Of a DNA stretch of 64,000 nt, positions 33,401 through 43,400 are shown in pieces. The DNA lies in assembly GCF_001426405.1 (NCBI RefSeq), contig NZ_LMEP01000007.1, positions 80,605-144,604 on the forward strand, read 5' to 3'. Below the pieces are notes generated by a model that was given only the letters and a program-made list of their open reading frames with translations, was not told the origin of the DNA and did no database searches. The position numbers and the translations under genes were made by a program. Position 1 is the first letter of the stretch. The number at the start of each line of letters is the position of its first letter. This stretch comes from Streptomyces sp. Root1304 (GTDB lineage Bacteria; Actinomycetota; Actinomycetes; Streptomycetales; Streptomycetaceae).

Positions 33401-34539
33401 TCCGTCTCGTCGAAGATGCCGCCGAGGCCCGGCAGGCCCAGTTCCGGGCGGCCGTTCTCGTCGCCGAGGGCGTCCAGGACGATCCGGAGGGCCTGGTAGA
33501 GGTCGCCGTGGGCCGTGCCCCGGCGGCGGCGGGCGTGCTGCCTCAGACGAGCCGACGAGAAGTGGGTCGTGTAGCGGTCCCGGGCCTGGTCGGTCGCCTC
33601 CGGGCCGTGCAGGGCGTCGCGGTCCTCCGCCACGAAGATGAACAGCAGGCGGTAGACGAGCCGGAGCAACGCGCCGTGCAGGGCCTTGACGTCCGTGTCC
33701 TCGCGCAGGGTCGTGTTCGCCGGGTGGCGCAGGAAGCCCGTGCCCAGGGTGGTGATGGCCTCCTGGACGCCCTTGCGGAGCTGGTCCAGGGCGCGCGTGC
33801 CGGACGCGATCGCCTCCGTGCGCCACTTCTCCAGCCAGCAGGCGGACGGGGCCGCGCCCTCCGCCACCGCGAAGCGGGAGACGTGCAGCAGGCGGTACAG
33901 GAGCACGAACTCGCTGAAGAGTTCGCCGTCGAAGATGGCTTCGAGGTCGAACTCGACGTACGACGCGGTGGCGAGCGCGCTGGAGTCGCGCAGGATCCGG
34001 AGCCGGCGGCCGTTGGTGAGGACGCCCCACAGGTGGGCCTCGGTGCGGTTCAGGCACTCCTGGACGAGGGACTGGGGCGGGACCGTGCCCGCGCCGCTGG
34101 TGCGCTTGTCCAGGTCGGCGTTCCAGGCCGTCATATGGAGGAGGGCGTGGTTCCAGCGGTGGCTGATGGGGAAGACGCGGTCGGGGTCGCTGTCCGCCGG
34201 GATGCCGGTGGCACCGATCGGGGTCAGGCGGCCGAAGCCCAGCTCGGCGAAGAGCGGTTCCAGCCACTGGGAGACGGCCAGGCCGGTCGGGTCGGCAGGG
34301 GTCTCGGCGTCCGGGGCGACCGGCAGCTTCTCGCGCAGTTCGCGCCAGACGGACTTCAGGTAGTCCCAGTGGCGTTCGGCCTCGTCGCGTACGGAGCGGG
34401 CGCCGATGACCTGGTAGTCGGCGGGAGCGGAGCCCTTGACGTCCTTGCCGTCGGCGATGCGGAGCAGCATGTCAGCGGGGAGCAGGCCGCCGACGGTGTG
34501 GACGGCGGAGAAGACCTGGTTGCGGGTGGTGGCGGACAT
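30478..34539 (-). CDS. Eco57I-type adenine DNA methylase (DISARM DrmMI-like)
   Basis: A 1,353-residue DNA adenine methylase from ATG 34539. The SAM motif I is [10 protein letters not shown] (515-524), followed by [20 protein letters not shown]. The catalytic motif IV is NPPW (795-798), so catalysis looks intact. The remainder holds target-recognition and helical scaffold regions as in Eco57I/PglX/DrmMI enzymes. It has no nuclease motif of its own. It sits directly after an SNF2 helicase (ATGA overlap), which is the pairing of class 1 DISARM (drmD, drmMI). It probably marks self DNA so that the helicases ignore it. PglX of BREX/Pgl is another possible relative. Confidence 0.88.
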   Translation of the reverse strand: MSATTRNQVFSAVHTVGGLLPADMLLRIADGKDVKGSAPADYQVIGARSVRDEAERHWDYLKSVWRELREKLPVAPDAETPADPTGLAVSQWLEPLFAELGFGRLTPIGATGIPADSDPDRVFPISHRWNHALLHMTAWNADLDKRTSGAGTVPPQSLVQECLNRTEAHLWGVLTNGRRLRILRDSSALATASYVEFDLEAIFDGELFSEFVLLYRLLHVSRFAVAEGAAPSACWLEKWRTEAIASGTRALDQLRKGVQEAITTLGTGFLRHPANTTLREDTDVKALHGALLRLVYRLLFIFVAEDRDALHGPEATDQARDRYTTHFSSARLRQHARRRRGTAHGDLYQALRIVLDALGDENGRPELGLPGLGGIFDETETDAPLKGLSLSNEYLLTAVRHLSQVRDAGSRRWRTVDYRHLDAEELGSIYESLLELVPQHSAADRTFELVELAGNTRKTTGSYYTPSSLIECLLDSALDPVLDDAVKRGEQTASAAGDPDPSDTIVRELLSLTVCDPACGSGHFLVAASRRIAKRVAAVRERNPEPTLEAVRHALHEVVARCVYGVDLNPMAVELAKVSLWLEALEPGKPLGFLDAHVKHGNALIGATPKLLRGGIPDEAFIATEGDDKKHAKSLEKLNAEERKGQFTLFDMEDEGVKVANTTLAAGMRRITHAPSGNLREVRGQAAAYEQWEKSADYLNALHLADAWCAAFMWLKTPEAPRAVTHGLFRSLEDPDASSASKATHDEIVRLREQYRFFHWHLEFPEVFAVPNGVVTGTVDEATGWAGGFDCVLGNPPWDSVELKEQEFFAQRAPEIAAVSNASARKKQIARLQDDPDTLELYGDYVAAKRAVYAESHFLRRSKRVPLTGQGNLNLYAVFAETDRILTGERGRVGVIVPTGIATDARTQYFFKDLVQQGSIAALYDFENRAGLFPDVDSRMKFSILSLTGRALREPAARFAFFLHDPAELDEADKAFTLTPEEITLLNPNTGTCPVFRSRRDAAITLGIYGRVPILLKEGDSKGNPWSVSFGQGLFNMGHDSALFHSRAELEAEGWYLEGNVFVSGDNRMLPLYEAKMTDFFNHRAADVVKSVTAVKRQNQPRSLTPDEWEDPDRWALPDSWVAEHDVRSRLADKAWSRHWHIGWRDVTSSTNERTMVTSVIPDVGVGHKFLIAASKAPELLVSAWSSFACDYIVRQGIGGNSMSFFIVKQVPVPGPDELSAHRDWVVPRVLELSYTATDMGGFADDLGDTGAPFIWDENRRTVIRAELDALFFHLYGITRDDVDYILDTFPIVKRKDEAKYGTYRTKDLILAEYDRMAAAGVSLTAPLVDGENYTSTLTPPPGHGPRHEGTGE

Positions 34540-37448
34540 CAGACGGCGGCCTCTCCGGACGCGGCGGGCAGGTAGACGTAGACGCCGAGGACGTCGGCCG
34601 GCTTCTGGGCAGTGACCCGCAGGCCCCGGACGATCTCGTCGGAGGCGCGGCGGACGCGCCGGTGGGACTCGTGGAGTTCGGTGGCGAGGGTGCCGCCGAA
34701 CTGCTCGAGGTGGTCGGTGACGGCGGGGAGCTGGCCGAGGACGCGGGTCACCATGGCCTCGCCGTGGTCGGGGTCGACGCTGTCGGCGGCCTGGGCAGTG
34801 AGGAGGGCATGGGCCTGGTCCTCGGGCAGCCACACGGCGTTCTTCGGGGAGCCCTGGAAGGCGAGGAGGCGGGCGTCCTCGGCGACGAGCTGCTTCTCCC
34901 CCTGCCGGGAGGGCAGCGTGAGGTGGAAGCGGTAGCGGACGAGGAGCAGGGTCGTGCGGGTGTCGACGGCGCGGGTGGCGACGACACCGCAGCGGCGGGC
35001 GGGGCGGCGGCCGTCGGCCTGGCTGTCGAGGGCGGAGTTCAGGACGTGGGCGGCGATGGCACCGACGACGGGGTCGGTGCGGACGAGGGCGGCCTCGCCC
35101 CGGGCCACGGCCGAGGTCGTACGGAACGGGATGGGGCGGGCGCCTTCGACGGCGGCGGAGCCGACGACGGGGGCGAGGGCGTCGCGCAGGCCGGCGGAGG
35201 TGCCGCTGACCTCGGCGGTGAAGTCGCCGGAGCCGTCGCCCGCCTCCACCAGGTGGGCTTCCAGGGCCGCGAGGGAGGTCCGTACGAAGTCGTTCACCTC
35301 GTCGGCGCGGCCGAGGGTGTCGCGGATGGCGAGGACCTCGCGGGCGACCTCCTCCGGGTGGATGGAGCGCTGGGCGAACCGGGAGCGGGAGCGGGTCTCG
35401 CGTTCGGCCGCCGACTTCCAGTCGGCCTCCAGGTCGGCGAAGCTCTGCTGGAAGGAGTCTGCCTCGAAGAGGGTGCCCTGCTCGCCCTCCCGGCCGCGCA
35501 GCAGCAGCCACTCCACGATGGCGTCGGTGACGCCGGAGGAGGTCTCGTCGGGGACGGAGACGGAGATGCCGAGGTCCTTCTTGATCTGGCGGTGCTTCTT
35601 GATGAGGACGTCGAGGACCTTGCCGTCGATGCCGTTGTCGCTGCCGTACAGGGTGATGACCCGGACCTCGTCGCGCTGCTGCCCGTAGCGGTCGACGCGG
35701 CCCTCGCGCTGGTCGTGGCGGGTGGGGTTCCAGGCGAGGTCGTAGTGGACGACGGCGTCGAAGTGGTGCTGGAGGTTGACGCCCTCGGAGAGGCAGTCGG
35801 TGGCGACGAGGACGCGGCGGGCGGCGGGGTCCTGCCCGGCCTCCTCCGCCAGCTCCTCGATCCGCTCGATGCGCTGCTGGGGCGAGAGGGTGCCGGTGAC
35901 GGCGCGGACGACGGTCTTCTTGCCGAGCTTGCCGCCCAGGTGCTCGGCGACGTACTCGGCGGTGGGGATGTAGCGGCAGAAGACGATCGGGTGGTAGCCG
36001 TCGGCGAGCAGCGCCTTGAGGTGCTTGACCAGGGCCTTCAGCTTCAGGTCGCCTTCCGGGCCCTCCAGGGCGGCGGCCCGGTCGGCGAGTTCGGCGAGGC
36101 GGGCGCCCGCGTCGTCGGTCTCGGCGCCGGGGGCCACGTCCATGCCCTCCAGGCTGTCGCTGTCGGCCGCGTCACGGGTGAGGGGCGCGCCGAAGCGGTC
36201 GGCCTCCTCGGCGCTGGCGGCGGCCGCGGCGGCGGAGCGCGTACGGAGGGTCTGGGCGGCGGCCCGCGGGGAGGAGACGAGGGAGCGGAGCAGGGCGATC
36301 GCGGACCACCAGGCGATACGGGCCTCGCGCTTGCCCTGGCTGCCGGCGGCCTCGACGCGCTCGCTCGCATAGGCGATGGCGTCGTCGAGGAGGGCGCGGT
36401 AGGCCGGTGACAGCTTGTAGGTCTCGTCCTTGAAGAAGCGGTCGGACGGGAACGCGGTCCGCTCGGCCAGGCTGTCGTCGCCGAGGCCGTCCTCGGTCGT
36501 CAGGTACTGGCGTACGTCGGCGCGCTTGCGCTGGACGAAGTGCTGGGCGAGGAGTCGTCGGCCCCGGTCGGAGTCCAGGTCCGTGCCTGCCAGTTCGGGC
36601 CTGACCAGGCCGAGAAGGTTGCGGAAGGCCGACTCCTTGCCGCTGTGCGGGGTGGCGGTCACGAGAAGCAGGTGACGCTCGGCGTCCTCGGCTACGCGGC
36701 GCAGCAGCTCGTAGCGGAGCTGGTTCTGCGTGGAGGTGGTGTCGTCGGCGACGACGCAGGTGTGAGCCTCGTCGACGATCACCAGGTCGGGGCAGTGCTT
36801 GACGAAGTCGTCGCGGTGGCGGGTGGACTTGATGAAGTCGGTGGAGACGATGACGTGGGGGTACTTGTCGAAGAGCGACTGCCCCAGGTCCAGGCCGCGC
36901 TCCAGGCGGGAGACGGTGGAGGCGAGGACAAGTTCGGCGTCGAGGCCGAACTTGGTGCGCAGCTCCTCCTGCCACTGCTCGGCGAGGGCCGGTGAGCAGA
37001 GGACGGCAAGGCCGCGTGCCTCGCCCTGGGCGAGGAGTTCGCTCGCGATGAGGCCGGCCTCGACGGTCTTGCCGATACCGACGTCGTCGGAGATGAGGAG
37101 CCGTACGGTGCTCTGCCGCAGCGCCATGAGGAGCGGGACGAGCTGGTAGGCGCGGGGTTCGACGGCGATTCCGGCGAGGGAACGGAAGGGGCCGGCTCCG
37201 GAGCGGAAGCCGATGCGGAGGGCGGAGCGCAGCAGCCCGGCGGCGCGGTGGTCGCCGAGGTCGGCGGCGGACGGCGGGGCGAACTCGGCGCCTCTGACGT
37301 CCTCGAAGGCGGGGAAGACGGCGGCGATGTCGTCGTCGGAACCGCCGAGCGGGCGCAGGACGAGCATGTCGGGGGCGCTCTCGGGGAGCACAACCCATTC
37401 GCGGCCTCGGGCGGTGACCAGGGAACCGGCGGAGTAGGTGAGCGTCAT
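34539..37448 (-). CDS. SNF2-family helicase (DISARM DrmD-like)
   Basis: A 969-residue SF2 ATPase. The N-terminal region precedes motif I SDDVGIGKTVEAGLIA (GIGKT 124-128), motif II VDEAH (225-229), VTATPHSGK (motif III) and C-terminal motifs such as LVATDCLSEGVNLQHHFDAV and GRVDRYGQQ, the typical SNF2/RapA/DrmD layout. The last 250 residues are unrecognised. It overlaps the methylase start and follows the giant kinase-helicase gene after 44 nt. In class 1 DISARM this protein type works with DrmMI to block incoming unmethylated DNA. That role is inferred here from context. Confidence 0.88.
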   Translation of the reverse strand: MTLTYSAGSLVTARGREWVVLPESAPDMLVLRPLGGSDDDIAAVFPAFEDVRGAEFAPPSAADLGDHRAAGLLRSALRIGFRSGAGPFRSLAGIAVEPRAYQLVPLLMALRQSTVRLLISDDVGIGKTVEAGLIASELLAQGEARGLAVLCSPALAEQWQEELRTKFGLDAELVLASTVSRLERGLDLGQSLFDKYPHVIVSTDFIKSTRHRDDFVKHCPDLVIVDEAHTCVVADDTTSTQNQLRYELLRRVAEDAERHLLLVTATPHSGKESAFRNLLGLVRPELAGTDLDSDRGRRLLAQHFVQRKRADVRQYLTTEDGLGDDSLAERTAFPSDRFFKDETYKLSPAYRALLDDAIAYASERVEAAGSQGKREARIAWWSAIALLRSLVSSPRAAAQTLRTRSAAAAAASAEEADRFGAPLTRDAADSDSLEGMDVAPGAETDDAGARLAELADRAAALEGPEGDLKLKALVKHLKALLADGYHPIVFCRYIPTAEYVAEHLGGKLGKKTVVRAVTGTLSPQQRIERIEELAEEAGQDPAARRVLVATDCLSEGVNLQHHFDAVVHYDLAWNPTRHDQREGRVDRYGQQRDEVRVITLYGSDNGIDGKVLDVLIKKHRQIKKDLGISVSVPDETSSGVTDAIVEWLLLRGREGEQGTLFEADSFQQSFADLEADWKSAAERETRSRSRFAQRSIHPEEVAREVLAIRDTLGRADEVNDFVRTSLAALEAHLVEAGDGSGDFTAEVSGTSAGLRDALAPVVGSAAVEGARPIPFRTTSAVARGEAALVRTDPVVGAIAAHVLNSALDSQADGRRPARRCGVVATRAVDTRTTLLLVRYRFHLTLPSRQGEKQLVAEDARLLAFQGSPKNAVWLPEDQAHALLTAQAADSVDPDHGEAMVTRVLGQLPAVTDHLEQFGGTLATELHESHRRVRRASDEIVRGLRVTAQKPADVLGVYVYLPAASGEAAV

Positions 37449-37492
37449 CGGGTGAGTCCTCGGGGTCCTCGGGTGGTCGGTCGGTTCCGTGG

Positions 37493-40400
37493 TCAGGAGG
37501 CGGCGGGGCCGCCGAAGTAGCGGGCGTGGCGGGCGACGACGGCGTCCCAGTCGGCGGGGTCGGCCGGGAAGCGGACGACGCCCCAGCCGGCGTCGTAGAG
37601 GCGCTCCTCGGCGTCCTCGTCCCGGGTGGCGTCCTCCTCCCTGTCCGGCCCGTCGACGAAGACGGCGAGGTTGACTCCGGGCAGGTGGTAGACGAAGTCG
37701 GGGAGGGCGGTGCCGACGAGGGTCTGGCCCTCGTCGGGCAGGCGCAGGCCGTGGTCCCTGAGCCAGTTGACGAGGGTCTGCTCCATGGGAGTGCTCGCCA
37801 TGTCGTCGGCGTCGTCGGCCGGCGTGTCGGCGAGCTTCGGGGCCGTTCGCCCCAGCTCCTCGACGAGCCGCCGGTGCTGCTCCGTCGGGGACTCGCCCCG
37901 CCCTTCAGGCTCGGACACGGCGGAGGCGAGGCGGCGCAGCAGGTGGACGACGGTGTGGCGGTCGATCGCCGCGTGGTCGAGCTGGTTGCCGTAGGTGAGC
38001 AGGCAGTCGTAGCAGCCGCGGGCGCAGTGCTGCTTGGCCTGGTCCACTCCGTGCTCGTCGAAGTGGCAGATCTCCAGGGCGCGGAGGGCGGCGACGGCAA
38101 GCGCTCCGGGCTCGGCCTGGAGGCGGCGCAGGACTCCGGCGCCGCCCTCCGCGGCCTCGGTGAGCAGGAAGCGGTTGCGGGGACCGTCGTCGGGCGGGAG
38201 CAGTTCGCTGGTGAGCTCGGAGTCCTCCAGCTCGAACGCAGCCTCGACGCCCCGCTCCAGGGCGTACATGAGAGTGAGGGCGATGGGTTCGGCCAGCGGC
38301 TCGTCGAGGGTGACGACGAGGATGTTGCGGCGGTCCTCGACGAAGGGGACGACTCGCTTCTTGCGGCGCTTCTCGTTGCCGTCCGGGTCGATGACCGGCA
38401 TCTCGCTGGAGTCGCCGGACGCCTCGGCGGCATCGCGTTCGTTCATCCAGTGGCCGCTTGCGGGGTCGAGCCAGTAGCCGTCCTGCTCGTTCTCCTTGGC
38501 GCGCAGCCGTCCCTTGTTGGTGATGCGGACGGTGGCCGAGTCGCCGTACGAGATCGTGGCGAGACTGCCCGCCGGGTCCGAGACGTGGGCGTCCTGGCGG
38601 CCCTTGCGGATGCCGTGGTCCTGGAAGCGGTACGAGATCTCCAGCCGGAATCCGGCCCTGCGGCGCTCCTCCTCGTCGGAGGAGATCCGCTCCCGGCGCT
38701 GGGTGTAGACGGTGTGCAGGTGCAGCAGGTTGTAGGCGGCGGCGCCGAGCGGCTCCTTGCACATGTCGCAGACGTCGGCGCGCTGCTCGGGATCGTGGTG
38801 GTAGCCGCAGTGCTTGCAGCGGGTGGCCGCGGTGGTGGCGATGTCACCGGAGGAGTCCGGGGGCAGTTGGACGCGGGTCACCTGGTAGCGAGCGCCCTCG
38901 TGGTAGATCAGCGCGCCGGGGCCGAACTCGCGGATGGCGAGGAAACGGGGGCGCTGGAGGTAGTCGCCGTCGCCGTAGCGGCGGCCGGTGGTCGGGATGT
39001 AGGCGGCCAGCGGCAGGCGGGGGAAGGAGTAGCCGGGCAGGAAGCCCTCGGAGGCGAGGTAGCGGTAGGGGTTGAAGTCGGAGAGGACGGACCTGCTGTC
39101 CGGGGTCTCGTTCTTCAGGAGGTTGAGCTGGGTCTCGGCCTCCTTGCGGCGGGCGACGGCGCGCCGCCGGTCGCCTTCCGTGAGGGTGTGGTCGAGGACC
39201 CGCTTGTTCTGGACGTACTGGTCGACGAGGGCGGCCCGGAAGAGGTCTCGCCAGCGGTCGAAGGCGCGGTCGAAGCGGTCGGGGGCGGTGCGGACGCGGT
39301 CCTCGATCCAGCGCTCGTCCCACCAGACGGTCGTTGCGAAGTCGGCAAGCAACGGGCCGAGGACCCGGTGGGCCGCCGCCACCGTGCGGGCCTGCGCGTC
39401 GGCGTCGCGGGAGGCCGCGTACAGGTCGTCGTGGAGGTGGAGCGCCGGGTTCGGGCGGCCCAGGCTCTCGTCGTACGCGATGTCGATGATCTGCGGAATG
39501 GCCCGGCCGAGCTTCAGCCCGGCCTCGGCGAGCCAGATGCCCTGGAGGTGGGAGAGGACGAGGTCTTCGTTGGCGAGGTCGAGGCGCGGCGGGGCGACGG
39601 CGCCCGCCACCATGCGCTCGGAGCGACGGAAGTAGTACTGGTCGTGGCTGTTGCCGGTGGCGCAGTACGTGGTGACGAGGGCGGGCTGGCCGCTCCGGCC
39701 GGCGCGTCCGCTGCGCTGTGCGTAGTTGGCCGGGGTGGGCGGCACGTTGCGCATCATGACCGCGTTGAGGGACGAGATGTCGACGCCCAGCTCCATGGTC
39801 GGGGAGCAGTAGAGGAGCTTCAGTTCGGCCTTGCTGAAGGCTTCTTCGCGGCGCTCACGCTCGGCGGGGTCGACCTGGGCGGTGTGCTCACGGGCGAACA
39901 GGCCGGACAGTTCGGCGGCGGCGTTGCGGTAGAGGTCGCGGAAGAAGGTGTTAACGCGCGGCCCGTCGCCGCTGGCGTAGGTGCGGGTGAGGGGGTCGTG
40001 GGCGCCGGACTCACCGGGGCCGGCCCGCCAGATGAGGGAGGCGGCGGAGATCCGGTAGCCGGTGGCGGCGGGACCGGTCGGCGCGCGGAAGCGGCCGGCG
40101 CGCTGGGGGGCGGCACTGACCTCAGTGACCAGGCCGGCCTTCGCGAGCACCTTCAGCAGGTCCTCGATGATCTTCTGGAGGTCGGTGTTGTCCAGCTTCA
40201 CGCCGTCGCGCACGTCGAAGACCGTGGGTGCGGTGCGGCGCAGGTACTTGCCGAACTTGCCGCGGGCCGAGAGGAAGTGCCCGGACCGGTCCATGCCGGG
40301 GCTGGAGGGCTGCGGGTAGGCGGTCTTGACCCTGGGCGCGTCGGACCTGCCGAGGACCCACGGGTCGATGAGGCGTTCCTCGCTGGCACGCTGGAGGGCG

Positions 40401-43400
40401 TCGAAGTCGTCGCGGAAGTACTGGACGTCAATGGCGAGTTCGCGGCGCATGTCGTCCAGGAGCGTCCGCGTGATCTCGGCGCGCAGGGCGGGGTCGGCGT
40501 CGCGGAGCGCCGCATGCGTGTCCTGCCAGCGCTCGTCACGCTCGGCGACCCACTGGAGGTCCGCGTAGTCGATCGTCAGCAGACCGGTCCGCTCCAGGTT
40601 CGGCATGGTGATGCGCCAGCCGCTCTCCAGGTCGAGGTAGAGACGGAAGGCGATGACGTCACGCAGGGTCTTGGCCGCGTTGCGGGCGAGGGCGGGCGGC
40701 AGGTCCGACTGGCCGGTGTACTCGACGGGGTCCAGGGCGAGGGCGTTCGCCACGCGGGTGGCCAGCTCCTCGTGGTGGATGCCCTCTTCCCCGGCGTCCA
40801 GGGCGGCCCGGTAGAGCGCGCCGCGCAGTTGGGTGATCTGGACGAAGTCGTTGAAGTGGCCGGCCTGGAGGGAGGCGTCCTGGCGGTTGTCGACGAAGGT
40901 GAGGAGCTTGCGCGCCTCCTTGTCGAGGGCTTCCTCGGGAACGGCCTTGAGGGAGCGGACGACGGCCGCCGACACCAGGGAGGTGGCGGAGGACCGGCCT
41001 TCCTGGTCGAGGGTCGCGAGCTTCGCGAAGTCCTTGCCACGCGGCTGCTCGTAGGACACCGAGCACTGGATGCAGAAGCGGAACGGGGCCGGGATGAAGG
41101 CGGCGTCCAGGTCGCCCCGTCCCTCGTACCCATAGGGGTCGACGGTCACGGCGCGGGGCGCGCGCTCGCGGTACGACTTCCTGACGACTTCCTGACCACG
41201 GTCGTCGAGCTCCAGCCACGACTCCGGCAGCTTGCGCTCGGCGACGGCCTCGTCGAGCGAGCGGGGCCACGGGCGGCCGACGTAGAGGTAGCCGTCGCCG
41301 GCCCTGCCGCCCGTGGCGGAGGTGTCGCGGCGGGACTCGTAGCGGACCTCTCCGTCCTTCTCGGTGCGCCACACCGTCAGGTACTCCTGGCCGCACTCCC
41401 GGCAGAAGGCGAGCGGGATGAGGAGCTTGCCGTCGGTGCCGGGCTGCACCTGCTGGTAGTCACGGGTGAGGTGGCGGCTTTCCGGGTCCTCCAGGGTGAC
41501 GTAGACGGTGTCGCCCTTGGAGAGGAACTGGTGGAGGCGGAAGGCGAAGAGGGGGCGCTCCGTGACGGGGTGACGGGCCTGCGAGCCGGCCTCCAGGGTG
41601 GCGCGCAGAGCCGCGGCGCAGTCCTCGACGGACACGCCGCTCTCCCGGGCGAGGTCCTCGGCCGCGTCCTCGATCTTGGCGGGCTTCTGGCGGACGAGGC
41701 GGTCGGTGAGGGTGTCGGTGGCCAGGCCGAAGCGGGTCTCGATCCAGCGGGCGAGCGGGTCACGGACAAGGTCCGCGTAGGCGCGGGGCGCGTCGGTGGT
41801 GCGCAGGCGCTCGGCGGCGACGGTGTCGGGGGCCGGGTCGGTGGCGCGGACCAGGGTCTCGCCGATGACGTGCTCGGGGCGGATCCTCGTGCCGAAGAGC
41901 TTGGAGGCGACGTCGGCGACCACGCTCTTCTGCTCGTCGATCGTGCCTTCGGTGGACATGGTGGCGGAGGTTCCGACGCACTGGAGCCGGTCGGCCTGGC
42001 ACGCCTCGCGGACACGGCGGATGAGCAGGGCGACATCGGCGCCCTGGCGGCCGCGGTAGGTGTGGAGTTCGTCGAAGACGAGGAATTCGAGGCCCTTGGC
42101 CATCCGGACGAGGCTGTCGCGGTCGTCGGGACGGGTGAGCATCAGCTCCAGCATCACGTAGTTGGTGAGCAGGATGTCCGGCGGGTTGTCGCGGATCTCC
42201 CTGCGCGCGGATTCGTCCTCCTGGCCGGTGTACCGGGCGAAGGTGACGGGCTCGCGTCCGGCGCCATATCCGTCCCTGAGGTACTTCTCCAGCTCCTTGA
42301 GCTGGCTGTTGGCCAGGGCGTTCATGGGGTAGACGATGATCGCGCGGACCCTCTTGGCGGTCCCCCGCGGCTCCGTCTCCCGGTCCCTGAGGACCTTGTC
42401 GACGATGGGGACGATGTACGAGAGGGACTTGCCGGAGCCGGTGCCGGTGGTCAGGACGTAGGAGGCCCCGGACCGGGCGGCGTCGACGGCTTCGCGCTGG
42501 TGCTGGTGGAGGGTGAGCGGGCGGCCGTCGCAGACGGTGCCGCCCCTCGTCTTCTTCGCCTGGAAGATCCGCGCGCACTCCGGGTGGAGGACGCCCTGGG
42601 ACGCGAGCTCGGCAACGGTGCCGGCGGAGTCGAAGAAGGGGTTGAGGGAGAGCCAGGGGTTGGGCCACTGGGACTTGGCGTCGAGGTCGCGCCGGACGAA
42701 GTCGGCGACGCGTTCGTCGCGGATGATCGTGCCGCCCTGGGTGAAGGCGCGATACTCGTCGATCAGGTCCCGGTGGACGCCGAAGACGTCCATGCCGGAG
42801 GTGTGCGGGCGGGTCCGGGCGGGCGCCTGGTCGGCCGGAGCCTGCGGCACCGTAGGCGTGGCGAGCGCGGCCCGGTCCTGGAGGAGACGGCCCACCGGAT
42901 CGAACTCGCGCCAGGCGGGCAGCGCTTCGCCGGGCGCGACGAACGGCAGCAGGGCGTCCCGCACGGCGGCGGCGCTCTCGGGGCGGTCCGCCGGATTCTT
43001 GGCGAGCAGGCGGTCGACGAGGCGGGCGAGCGCCTCGGGGACGTCGCGCCGGACCAGCCGGACCGGGTTCGGTGCCTGATGGACGTGCTTCTCGCCGAGT
43101 TCGTACGCGGAGGTGCCGACGAATGGCGGCACGCCGAGGAGCATCTCGTACAGGACGCAGCCGAGGGCGTAGAGGTCCGCCGCCGGGGTCACGGCTCCGC
43201 CCTGGAACTGCTCGGGGGCCATGTAGCGGGCGGTGCCGACGGTGACGCCCGTGCTGGTGAGCTTGGTGCCGTCCGGGTCGTCGACGATCCGGCCCATGCC
43301 GAAGTCCAGGACCTTCACGAGACCGCCGCGGGTGAGCATGACGTTGCGGGGCTTGAGGTCGCGGTGCACGACACCCTCGACGTGAGCGGCCTTGAGCCCC

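Noticed and set aside
34540..35511. N-terminal extension of the methylase frame
   Set aside because: The upstream part is Arg/Pro-rich shadow of the SNF2 gene. The protein begins naturally at ATG 34539, overlapping the helicase stop.
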